A stretch of DNA of 64,000 nt from Siphonobacter sp. BAB-5405 (GTDB lineage Bacteria; Bacteroidota; Bacteroidia; Cytophagales; Spirosomataceae). The notes beneath the pieces are model-generated. The model was not told the DNA's origin and did not search any database. It was given only the letters and a program-made list of their open reading frames with translations. The stretch lies in NCBI RefSeq assembly GCF_002872335.1, contig NZ_NJAG01000007.1:186001-250000 (forward strand), in the 5' to 3' direction. The position numbers and the translations under genes were made by a program. This document shows positions 42,280 to 50,107 of the stretch, in pieces (the stretch's first letter is position 1; each line of letters begins with the position of its first letter).

Positions 42280-42867
42280 TTATTCGATGCGAGTAAGCTG
42301 GTCTACGGCAATTTCCCCCTGATCGGTCAGGAGCACTAACGTATTACGACCCTGCTGCTGACTCTGTCCCATCCCCAGCACAAAATAGGGTGCGGTACTA
42401 TATCGTTCACCGGAGTTCAGAGCCAGTAAGGATTGTTCAGGATAAAATACGTAGGAAATTCCGTTTTGTGTTCCTTGCCAGCCACCCGTGAGTGTCTTTT
42501 CGGGCTCGGTTGTCTCTGCCTCTTCCGTTGCTCCCAGGGGTTGTTCCTGGCGGGCGTAGGCCTGAGCGGCAGACACTTCGGCATAGGCGGACGACTGAGC
42601 CGCCAGTGGAGCCAGTTGTTCGATTAATTCGGTTACGCGGGCTTTCAGCGTATGATTGTTCCAGTCACCGATCATGAGCATTCCATGTTGCCATTGACCC
42701 TGACCGCCCAGTTCGGGTGAGCTAAATTGTACCTGTTTGCCCTGCGAGCGTACTAATCCATCCCAGATATGTTGTACGACCGGCAAACTGAAGCCAAATC
42801 GCTGAGCCGATTCTTCCAGTATCATTGGTGTTCGTTCTGCCATATGCCTTATTTTTTCTTCAGACAC
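42280..42867 (-). CDS. SHOCT/SRPBCC-unrelated hypothetical protein, 195 aa
   Basis: N-terminal HTH-like helix (RFGFSLPVVQHIWDGLVRSQG), a GQWQHGMLMIGDWNNHTLKARVTELIEQLA block seen in Bacteroidota hypothetical proteins, and a beta-rich C-terminus. No function assigned. Same strand and close to the acidic-protein gene. Confidence 0.6.
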   Translation of the reverse strand: MSEEKIRHMAERTPMILEESAQRFGFSLPVVQHIWDGLVRSQGKQVQFSSPELGGQGQWQHGMLMIGDWNNHTLKARVTELIEQLAPLAAQSSAYAEVSAAQAYARQEQPLGATEEAETTEPEKTLTGGWQGTQNGISYVFYPEQSLLALNSGERYSTAPYFVLGMGQSQQQGRNTLVLLTDQGEIAVDQLTRIE

Positions 42868-42978
42868 AGAAAAATTTGTACCAATCGTGCCTCAAAAGGG
42901 CTTTGTTTTCCTAAAAATCAAGCGTTATTGTCGTTAACAAACGCTAATGTTTTCATAGTCAGTTACTCGTATCTGGCG

Positions 42979-44322
42979 TTACCGGGAAATTTTAGAAGCA
43001 ATGCTTTGCTTCCGCACCGTGCGTGGAATCCAACTCCTGGGCGGTACTGGGTACGATCTGCCCAAATACACGCCGTACTGTCGCTGCTCGGCAGGTCGCA
43101 TTCGCCAGGGTTCGTACAGAAAACGTGGCGGCAGATGAGCCAGTTCCGGCAACCAGATCCGCAGAAAGTGTATGACATCCGATAAGGTACGAGCCTCTTT
43201 TACTGGATTTAGAAATTTTCTATTCGCACGCCTACTCCGATAGGCATCCAGAAGCATCGGATCAAAGTCAAGGGATTGCCGGGCCATCCACTGCCAGCCT
43301 TCGGCTTCGAACTCAGGCAGGCGTTGCCGCAGTACCGAAGTCAATAGCTCTCGTAACCGGGGAATGAGATAACCCGTTTCGAGCAAACAACGCATCGCGG
43401 CATCTACCAGCGGCAGACCTGTCTGCCCTGTTTTCCAGGCTTCGAACCGGTCGTCTTCCTCCCGTCGCTCCGGAAGGGAAGCAACAGCAGGTTCGTACCA
43501 GCGAGCCTGTAACCGATCGTGTAGCCAGAGTTTTTGCTGAAACAGTTTCAGATCATGGCTGTAAAAGCCCTCCTTAATGGCTTTGGACGCCGCCTGATAC
43601 ACTTCCCGAACCGAAAGGTTTCCCCAGGACAAATAAGCGGACAACCGGCTGGCATTATACCGACTCAGGTACGGGTTATCTTCCGCCCGGCTGTATTGCA
43701 CCGACCGGATTTTGATAAAACTCGTCAGCCACTCCCGAGCCTGCGTAAAGCCGCCACGTTGGAAATGGAAGTCGCGAATATGAAAGGGATGCAAGTCATC
43801 CACGGCGGACAGATGTTCCGTAAAGCCAGCCCCGAGTGATACGGTTTTCAGTTGCGATAAGTCGAGCGGTGGTATGGGTTTTCGCATCACCTGCTGCCAG
43901 CGGCGTTTGCCGTCGGCTTCCTGAAGGTCTGCTCCCGAGACTTTCGGGAAGCGTACCCACTCTACTCCTTCGTTGTGACAATATTCCTGAATGGCCTGGT
44001 TGCGTTGGTGAAGCACCGGCAGTCCGGTTTCTTCGTACGAGAAAACAGTTTCTACGCCGTACCGGCGGTGCAGCCGCTGCAGTACGGCCAGAAAGTCATT
44101 CCGAATAATGTGCAGGGTGTGATGCTGCTGCTGAAAGGCCGCCGACAACTCCTGAAGTGACTCCCGGATAAATCGCCCGTGGCGTTTATCAAAATGCGGA
44201 TCTTTTAGCAAGAGCGGTTCATAACAAAACAGCAATACTACTGCCTGTCCTTCTGCCAGAGCCGCCTGTAGCGGAAGATGATCCGACCATCGTAAATCTC
44301 GCTGAAACCATAAAATATTCAT
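42979..44322 (-). CDS. Divergent cryptochrome/photolyase-family protein
   Basis: 447 residues. The N-terminal antenna domain (NILWFQRDLRWSDHLPLQAAL) and part of the FAD domain (GLPLVDAAMRCLLETGYL) are clear. The standard DGDxxxNxxGWQW and DAxPYFRxFNP blocks are altered to EFEAEGWQWMARQSLDFDPML...NRKFLNP, and the HNRxR motif reads IPRLREL. So FAD and DNA-lesion contacts may differ from CPD photolyases. It could be a distinct light-driven DNA repair or sensor branch. Confidence 0.8.
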   Translation of the reverse strand: MNILWFQRDLRWSDHLPLQAALAEGQAVVLLFCYEPLLLKDPHFDKRHGRFIRESLQELSAAFQQQHHTLHIIRNDFLAVLQRLHRRYGVETVFSYEETGLPVLHQRNQAIQEYCHNEGVEWVRFPKVSGADLQEADGKRRWQQVMRKPIPPLDLSQLKTVSLGAGFTEHLSAVDDLHPFHIRDFHFQRGGFTQAREWLTSFIKIRSVQYSRAEDNPYLSRYNASRLSAYLSWGNLSVREVYQAASKAIKEGFYSHDLKLFQQKLWLHDRLQARWYEPAVASLPERREEDDRFEAWKTGQTGLPLVDAAMRCLLETGYLIPRLRELLTSVLRQRLPEFEAEGWQWMARQSLDFDPMLLDAYRSRRANRKFLNPVKEARTLSDVIHFLRIWLPELAHLPPRFLYEPWRMRPAEQRQYGVYLGRSYPVPPRSWIPRTVRKQSIASKISR

Positions 44323-44404
44323 ACTGATCCTGCCATTCTATTCGCTGAAAACGAAAGAAGTATACCAACTCGAGCCATCGAAAGAAAGGCTCATTCATAT
44401 AGAA

Positions 44405-44431
44405 TTTGACCGTCTGGCCGTTTTAGCTTTG
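44405..44431 (+). promoter_or_regulatory. Promoter of the outer-membrane barrel gene
   Basis: TTTG (44405-44408), 15 bases, TAGCTTTG (44424-44431); ATG is 34 bases downstream. Confidence 0.55.
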
Positions 44432-44464
44432 TTTTGTGAATAAATTTAGAACATACATCGGCCG

Positions 44465-45061
44465 ATGCTTCGACGAATTCTCCCCCTTTTGTCCCTGATT
44501 TTCATTACGTTGCTTGGTACAGAAGCTTCTGCTCAGGTGCTACACCTCAAGCCTCACTATGGTTTAAAAGCCGGGCTTACTTCAGGTTATACCATTCGCA
44601 GTCCGAAAGGCGACGTTGTTTCCCGCTTTAATTCAGGCCTGCACCTTGGTGGGTTTTACCGCCAGCGTTTCAATAAATTTGTGATTCAACCAGAAGTGGT
44701 CTTAACGCAACGCGGCGGTGCTCTGAAAGCCAATAATGTCGTCACCCGTAACTCCTTCTACTATGCCACCGGAGCTGCCGTATTTGGCTACGTTATCACC
44801 GAAGGATTGACACTGGAAGCGGGTCCGGAGTATGCCTACGCCATCAACGGCCCGGAAAGCACGCCCCGTGGACCTAACAACCGCAGTGACTACGGATTTA
44901 CCGCTGGTCTTCGGTATGACTTCATGGATGCTGCCGACAAGATTAGCCTGAACTTACGCTATAGCCGTGGTTTTAATAATGTGATTACGACCGAACCCGG
45001 TGTAAATTTCTACAATCAGGCCGTTCAGATTTCGCTGATTTATAATTTTTACAAAGAGTAG
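44465..45061 (+). CDS. Outer-membrane beta-barrel protein (PorT-like)
   Basis: 198 residues with a signal peptide (ending ASAQ near residue 23), then eight or so amphipathic strands with Tyr-rich girdles, the GLKAGLTSGY opening of PorT-type barrels and a C-terminal aromatic. Role: outer-membrane structure or transport; exact function unknown. Confidence 0.8.
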   Translation: MLRRILPLLSLIFITLLGTEASAQVLHLKPHYGLKAGLTSGYTIRSPKGDVVSRFNSGLHLGGFYRQRFNKFVIQPEVVLTQRGGALKANNVVTRNSFYYATGAAVFGYVITEGLTLEAGPEYAYAINGPESTPRGPNNRSDYGFTAGLRYDFMDAADKISLNLRYSRGFNNVITTEPGVNFYNQAVQISLIYNFYKE

Positions 45062-45087
45062 TCGTTATTCAGGAAAATAAAAAGAAT

Positions 45088-45128
45088 AAAAAAGACGCCC
45101 GTAGGATGCAACCTGCGAGCGTCTTTTT
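45088..45128 (+). terminator. Terminator after the barrel gene
   Basis: AAAAAGACGC / GCGTCTTTTT stem with an inner CGTAGG...CCTGCG helix, ending in T5. Confidence 0.85.
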
Positions 45129-45264
45129 ACATCTGCCCCCCGGAGCCTCCGCCTGCGTTTCGGCAATGGCACGCGTTTGGTACGATTGTAGATTTTGGGA
45201 GAGGAAATACGGGGTTTCATCCTCTAAAATCTGATAGTAGCCATGAATACTCGTCGAAAAGCAA

Positions 45265-45272
45265 TACATTTG
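45265..45272 (+). promoter_or_regulatory. -7 box TACATTTG before the CarboxypepD_reg gene
   Basis: Matches TAnnTTTG and lies 39 bases before the ATG at 45312, which favours that start over the upstream in-frame ATG at 45243. Confidence 0.5.
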
Positions 45273-45311
45273 TTTACAGTAACATTTGCCAAGGGCAATT
45301 CTTTATTCTGC

Positions 45312-46034
45312 ATGACAAAACGATTAATCATAGCACTTTCGGCCCTTCTGCTTGTGGGTTTATCCGCAGAGCACGGCATGGCCCAGGGGCAAGTTAAAGC
45401 GATTCAGTTCTCCGGCGTAGTTGTGGGTGGAAAGCAATCCGAAGTTTTGCCCTCCGCTACGATCAATATTGCCAACACGGGACGGGGTACGGTTACCTCC
45501 AACAATGGTTTCTTTAACATTCCTGTTTTTCCGGGTGATAGTATCATCTTTAGCTATACGGGTTATCGCAGACAATACCTGATCATTCCAAAAAACTATA
45601 ACGAGCCCTCCTATTCGGCCAAGATTCAGTTACGGGAGGATGCTATTACACTGCGGGAGGTGAAAGTTTATCCTTTCCGGAATTTCGAAGAGTTCAAGAA
45701 GGAATTCCTGACCATGAACTTACCCGATCAGCAGGAACGCGAAGCATTGGCTCGCAACATGGATCCCGATTACTTACGCAGAATGGGAGCCATGCAGGGC
45801 TCAGGTGTAAACTCCAGCTTCCAGGCTTCTCAGAATCAGATTAGCAACTACAACGCCAATAAAGGTTTTGCGAGTACCATCCCTTTCTTCAATCCGCTGG
45901 CCTGGGCGAGCTGGATTAAATCAGTGAAGGATGGAGCCCTGAAAGACAACTCCTGGAAGGAGATTTACAAAGACGCTCCTACGCTGAATACCAACCGGGA
46001 TTCATACATCCGGCAACAACGTCGAAACAATTAA
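45312..46034 (+). CDS. Exported carboxypeptidase-like regulatory-domain protein
   Basis: 240 residues from the ATG at 45312 (signal peptide LIIALSALLLVGLSAEHGMAQ). The Ig-like CarboxypepD_reg pattern is present: LPSATINIANTGRGTVTSNNGFFNIPV...DSIIFSYTGYRR...ITLREVKVYPF. This domain is used on TonB receptors and other surface proteins. Here it is followed by a polar, Asn-rich segment and no barrel, so an accessory surface or cell-envelope protein. Followed by a terminator. Confidence 0.8.
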   Translation: MTKRLIIALSALLLVGLSAEHGMAQGQVKAIQFSGVVVGGKQSEVLPSATINIANTGRGTVTSNNGFFNIPVFPGDSIIFSYTGYRRQYLIIPKNYNEPSYSAKIQLREDAITLREVKVYPFRNFEEFKKEFLTMNLPDQQEREALARNMDPDYLRRMGAMQGSGVNSSFQASQNQISNYNANKGFASTIPFFNPLAWASWIKSVKDGALKDNSWKEIYKDAPTLNTNRDSYIRQQRRNN

Positions 46035-46056
46035 AGGTTTAAGAAGCTATATTATT

Positions 46057-46092
46057 AGGGAGGCTGGTTCGTGAAATCAGCCTCCCTTTTTT
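46057..46092 (+). terminator. Terminator
   Basis: AGGGAGGCTG / CAGCCTCCCT stem, 11-base loop, then six T. Confidence 0.92.
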
Positions 46093-46312
46093 TAGATCTT
46101 TATTCGCCAATTCACTCGTCTTTTCTTTTGGTAAGTCGCCTGAACAGCTCTTGTACTAATCCGCTATAAAATAGGTTTATGACGCTACAGGCCCCATTTT
46201 ACCTGTCAAAATAACAGAAATCGTAGAAATAGGTCTACATAATTCTGCCAGTTTGGCTTGAGTCTTCTTCTGGAAAGGTGTTTTTCTATATAAGGGAAAA
46301 ACCCATAAAGCC

Positions 46313-46708
46313 ATGAAACCGCAAATCTCAGTACCGAAAGAAATTCTCGCTAATATAGACTTTGCAAATACGTTGAACGGTGGTCGGACTGAATCATTAG
46401 TCTGGGTAAACCGCGGCGAGGCGGGCTATGAAGTATTTGTAAAAATGCCAGGCGTTGATCCTGATGACTTACAGGTTGATATTGAAAACGGCCACTTATG
46501 GCTGTACACCCTGCACCCTGTATTGAAAGTAAACGAAGAGGAAGAAGTAGAAAGCTTCTTACCTTACACGGTGGGCGATCTGTTGATTCCGAGTGACGTA
46601 GACGTCGAACATATTTCGGCCCGTTACCGCAACGGACGTTGGCGAGTATTCCTGCCTTTCAGCGAAGATGAAGGATTACAACGTCACATTGATCTTGATT
46701 GGGAATAA
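46313..46708 (+). CDS. Small heat-shock protein (Hsp20/alpha-crystallin)
   Basis: 131 residues. Alpha-crystallin strands GYEVFVKMPGVDPDDLQVDIENGHLWLYT and the IPSDVDVEHISARYRNGRWRVFLPF block with the GxW/L C-terminal strand. Lacks the usual terminal I-x-I motif, so oligomer size may differ. Holds unfolding proteins under stress. Confidence 0.85.
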   Translation: MKPQISVPKEILANIDFANTLNGGRTESLVWVNRGEAGYEVFVKMPGVDPDDLQVDIENGHLWLYTLHPVLKVNEEEEVESFLPYTVGDLLIPSDVDVEHISARYRNGRWRVFLPFSEDEGLQRHIDLDWE

Positions 46709-46803
46709 GTAATTGTTTGGTCTTTCTTTTGGACTGGGATTGCTTAGAAATACGTTAACCTATAAGAATATCTGCCAACGCTCTGAGGGGCGTTCAGACT
46801 CAT

Positions 46804-46842
46804 AAAAAAAGAGGCTTCTAGTAATTAGAAGCCTCTTTTTTT
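46804..46842. terminator. Bidirectional terminator
   Basis: AAAAAAAGAGGCTTCTA / TAGAAGCCTCTTTTTTT, perfect 17-bp stem and 5-base loop between convergent genes. Confidence 0.93.
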
Positions 46843-47191
46843 ATTCCTTCCGGTCAGCCGATTCCTTTCGATCGGTCATTACAGTATCGGCAATCGGGAC
46901 GGGTTCTTCATTTTTCACTTCCTGCTCCTCGCCGCCCTCATCGTGGGCCATTTCGTAGCTTTCCTTGAGGTTTTCGGCTTCAGCTACCGGATCCTGTACC
47001 TGACGGTCCATGTCCTCATCGCGAAGGGGATAGCTTACGCCCGGATCACCCTGACCGGGGTCGGTGCTATAGCCTTTTTCCGGGTCACGTTTTTCCAGAG
47101 CTTGGTAATGATGCTTGTGCTGATTATCTTCCTGCCACTCCAGATCATGCTGGGGTTCTTTGCGGGGATTTTCTTCCTGATTCGTATTCAT
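46841..47191 (-). CDS. Hydrophilic acidic protein, 116 aa
   Basis: Start at 47191 (MNTNQEENPRKEPQ) rather than 47290, because the longer frame has unlike composition. Glu/Asp/Gln/His-rich, no hydrophobic segments, probably disordered; such hydrophilic proteins often accumulate under desiccation or osmotic stress. Unknown family. Confidence 0.6.
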   Translation of the reverse strand: MNTNQEENPRKEPQHDLEWQEDNQHKHHYQALEKRDPEKGYSTDPGQGDPGVSYPLRDEDMDRQVQDPVAEAENLKESYEMAHDEGGEEQEVKNEEPVPIADTVMTDRKESADRKE

Positions 47192-47349
47192 GACAATATC
47201 AATAGTTCGTTTCCCTAAGAAAACGAAAAGACTATTCCAGCTTCCCGCCCCTACGCATTCGGAAGTGAGGCTACTTTTGTACTTTTGCAAAAAATAGGTT
47301 CGCTGGAATAATTTGTAACGGACAACTCAATAACGATTAACTACTTAGT

Positions 47350-48066
47350 ATGGGAAGAGCTTTTGAATTCCGAAAAGCCCGTAAGTTCAAACGATGGGGC
47401 CAAATGGCCAAAACCTTTACCCGAATCGGTAAAGACATTACGCTGGCGGTAAAAAGTGGTGGTTCTGATCCCAACTCCAACTCACGCCTGCGGGCCATGA
47501 TTCAAAACGCGAAAGCGGCGAACATGCCCAAAGACAACGTAGATCGGGCCATTAAACGAGCGACGGCGAAAGATCAGGAAGACTACAAAGAGGTAGTATA
47601 CGAAGGCTACGGCCCGCACGGTATCGCCGTTTTGATTGAATGCACGACCGACAACACCAACCGGACGGTAGCCAACATCCGTAGCTACTTCAACAAGCTG
47701 GGTGGTAGTCTGGGTACGTCTGGGATGCTGGATTTTATCTTTGATCGTAAATCCGTATTCAAGATTGCCAATAGGCCGGGGCTGGACATTGAAGAGCTGG
47801 AACTCGAACTGATTGATTTCGGTGCAGAAGAAGTATTTCTGGATCCAGAAACGGATCAGGTCATTATTTACGGCGAATTTACCGCTTTTGGTGGCTTACA
47901 ACATTTCTTGGAAGAGAACGGTTACGAAATTCAGGGAGCCGATTTCGAGCGTATCCCCAACGATACGAAAGAACTCTCCGAAGAAGAAGCCGCTGACATG
48001 GATAAACTGATTGAACGTATCGAGGAAGACGACGACGTTCAGAACGTGTATCACAACATGCGTTAA
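47350..48066 (+). CDS. yebC: YebC/PmpR-family protein
   Basis: 238 residues, full length. The conserved MGRAFEFRKARKFKRWGQMAKTFTRIGK start, SRLRAMIQNAKAANMPKDNVDRAIKRA, the YEGYGPHGIAVLIECTTDNTNRTVANIR block and an acidic C-terminal helix. Homologs regulate transcription or rescue ribosomes at polyproline stretches. Single gene followed by a bidirectional terminator. Confidence 0.97.
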   Translation: MGRAFEFRKARKFKRWGQMAKTFTRIGKDITLAVKSGGSDPNSNSRLRAMIQNAKAANMPKDNVDRAIKRATAKDQEDYKEVVYEGYGPHGIAVLIECTTDNTNRTVANIRSYFNKLGGSLGTSGMLDFIFDRKSVFKIANRPGLDIEELELELIDFGAEEVFLDPETDQVIIYGEFTAFGGLQHFLEENGYEIQGADFERIPNDTKELSEEEAADMDKLIERIEEDDDVQNVYHNMR

Positions 48067-48081
48067 TCGGTACTGATTGAT

Positions 48082-48128
48082 ACCAACAAAAAGGGCGGTA
48101 ACTCTGGTTTACCGCCCTTTTTGTTGGT
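48082..48128. terminator. Bidirectional terminator (yebC / msrB)
   Basis: ACCAACAAAAAGGGCGGTAA and its complement around a 7-base loop: a near-perfect 20-bp stem with A and T runs. Confidence 0.92.
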
Positions 48129-48185
48129 AGTATCATCCGCAGAAGGCTCTTCTTATTCAAACGTTCAAACCTTTCAAACCTTGCC

Positions 48186-48737
48186 CTACTTCACCGCCTG
48201 CTGACTCTTATCATCCGGTTCAAAATCCATCACAACGGAGTTCATGCAATAGCGTTTGTGCGTAGGAGCCGGACCGTCATCAAACAGGTGACCCAGGTGA
48301 CCGCCGCAACGTCCGCATAAAACTTCGATCCGATTCATGCCGTGCGAACGATCTTCCTTGTACTCGACGCTGTGCGGCCGCATCGTTTCGAAGAAGCTGG
48401 GCCATCCGCAACTGCTGGCAAATTTGGCATCTGACTTAAACAGAGCATTACCGCAAGCCGCACAATAGTACGTACCGCGGCCCGTAAAGTTCCAGTACTT
48501 ACCCCGGAAGGCCCATTCAGTGGCCGCTTCCCGGGCTACGGCATATACTTCGGGTTCGAGTACTTTTTTCCATTCGGCATCGGATACGTTCAGTTTCGTA
48601 GTATCGGTGCGGGAATAATAGGGATTCTTCGTTTTTACGTCCATTTTCTTGGGCTTCTTATCCTGTGATTGAGATTGGCAACTGCCCATAACAACCATGG
48701 TACAGACCATAAACAAACTCAGCAGCGTTGCTTTCAT
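48186..48737 (-). CDS. msrB: Peptide-methionine (R)-S-oxide reductase MsrB, lipoprotein
   Basis: 183 residues. Signal with lipobox (VVMGSC), two zinc CxxC pairs (YYCAACG, EVLCGRCGG), SCGWPSF and the catalytic Cys in HKRYCMNS. It repairs oxidised methionine in envelope proteins, in the periplasm or on the outer-membrane inner face. Single gene. Confidence 0.96.
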   Translation of the reverse strand: MKATLLSLFMVCTMVVMGSCQSQSQDKKPKKMDVKTKNPYYSRTDTTKLNVSDAEWKKVLEPEVYAVAREAATEWAFRGKYWNFTGRGTYYCAACGNALFKSDAKFASSCGWPSFFETMRPHSVEYKEDRSHGMNRIEVLCGRCGGHLGHLFDDGPAPTHKRYCMNSVVMDFEPDDKSQQAVK

Positions 48738-48931
48738 AGCCGGTTTTAGAAAAATGTTATGCCTTTAGTACTTAAACCCTAAACGATAGGGCAACGTTCG
48801 GGACTGCGTAAGTTTTTTGGTGCCCTGAAATATCCCTGCCCGTACTAAACCTAGCCCAGATTTTTACGTTTATAGTTCCGTACCATGGACCACCCTTCTT
48901 AGGCAAACGGTCCATTCACTATCGCATCTTC

Positions 48932-50011
48932 ATGTCTTCACGTAATCATAAAATCGAGCGTAAAAATTTGGGAACTTCACCCGGTACGCTTCAATACATA
49001 GGATTGCCCCTTGATAATCAAATTAAAATTACCCGGATTGATTTTACGCTGGAAGGGCATCAAAAGAAAATTGTACAGAACTATTCCGAAGCCAGCCCTT
49101 CGACAACGGGGATCACCTGGCTGAATATCGACGGCATTCATAAACCCGAAGTCATTGCTGAAATCGGTCGCCTGTATCAGCTTCACCCGCTCATGCAGGA
49201 GGATATTCTAAACACGCTGCAAAAGCCCAAGTTTGAGTTTTTCGGGGAGAATACCCTGTTCATCGTACTGAAGTGGCTGGAGTATAATCCCCACACGCGT
49301 GAGGTAGAACCTGAACACGTAGCCCTGGTACTGGGGCCTCGCTGGGTACTTTCGTTCCAGGAAGAACGGAGCCGGGATATTTTTGAAGTGATCCGAAAAC
49401 GTATTGAAGCCGGTGCCGGCAAAACGCGGCAAAATGGAGCGGACTATCTGCTGTATGCCCTGGCGGATGTAGTAGTAGATCAGTATTTCCGGGTGCTGGA
49501 TTGTGTGGAAGAAAACCTGGATCGGCTCGAAGAGGCCCTGTTTAAAAATGCCGAGCAGAAGCACCTCGAAGAGATTTATACCGTTAAACGCGAACTGGGC
49601 GTGATGCGGAAAGTGGTTACGCCACTACGGGAAATTACCCTGAGTCTTTCGCGGGAAGCTCCCCTGAACGGGCAGTCGCTGATTTCAGCCAATACGGAAA
49701 TTTATCTGCGGGATTTGTACGATCACATCAATCAGGTAAACGAAACTGTAGAACTCTACCGCGACCAGATGACCAGTTTGATGGATCTGTACAATTCGAC
49801 CATTAGTAACCGGCTGAACAATGTAATGAAAGTACTGACCATCATATCGGTCATCTTCATGCCATTGACCTTCGTAGCCGGTATCTATGGGATGAATTTT
49901 GAATACATGCCAGAACTACACTGGCGGTACGGCTATCCTTTCGCGATGGGTCTGATGGCGGTGATGGTCGTGATCATGCTACTCTGGTTCCGGCGAAAAC
50001 ACTGGCTGTAG
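48932..50011 (+). CDS. corA: CorA-family Mg2+/Co2+ transporter
   Basis: 359 residues: a soluble cytoplasmic funnel, the long stalk helix, and two C-terminal membrane segments separated by the signature GMN in GIYGMNFEYMPEL. C-terminal basic tail RRKHWL. Intact. Confidence 0.95.
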   Translation: MSSRNHKIERKNLGTSPGTLQYIGLPLDNQIKITRIDFTLEGHQKKIVQNYSEASPSTTGITWLNIDGIHKPEVIAEIGRLYQLHPLMQEDILNTLQKPKFEFFGENTLFIVLKWLEYNPHTREVEPEHVALVLGPRWVLSFQEERSRDIFEVIRKRIEAGAGKTRQNGADYLLYALADVVVDQYFRVLDCVEENLDRLEEALFKNAEQKHLEEIYTVKRELGVMRKVVTPLREITLSLSREAPLNGQSLISANTEIYLRDLYDHINQVNETVELYRDQMTSLMDLYNSTISNRLNNVMKVLTIISVIFMPLTFVAGIYGMNFEYMPELHWRYGYPFAMGLMAVMVVIMLLWFRRKHWL

Positions 50012-50107
50012 CAACGTTTTTGTTGGTTCCTTCGTTGCTTTCTTTATACATTACGGACCCGTAGTAACGCCGGACTTTCATTATCGTATCGTTTTTATTC
50101 GCAGTAC

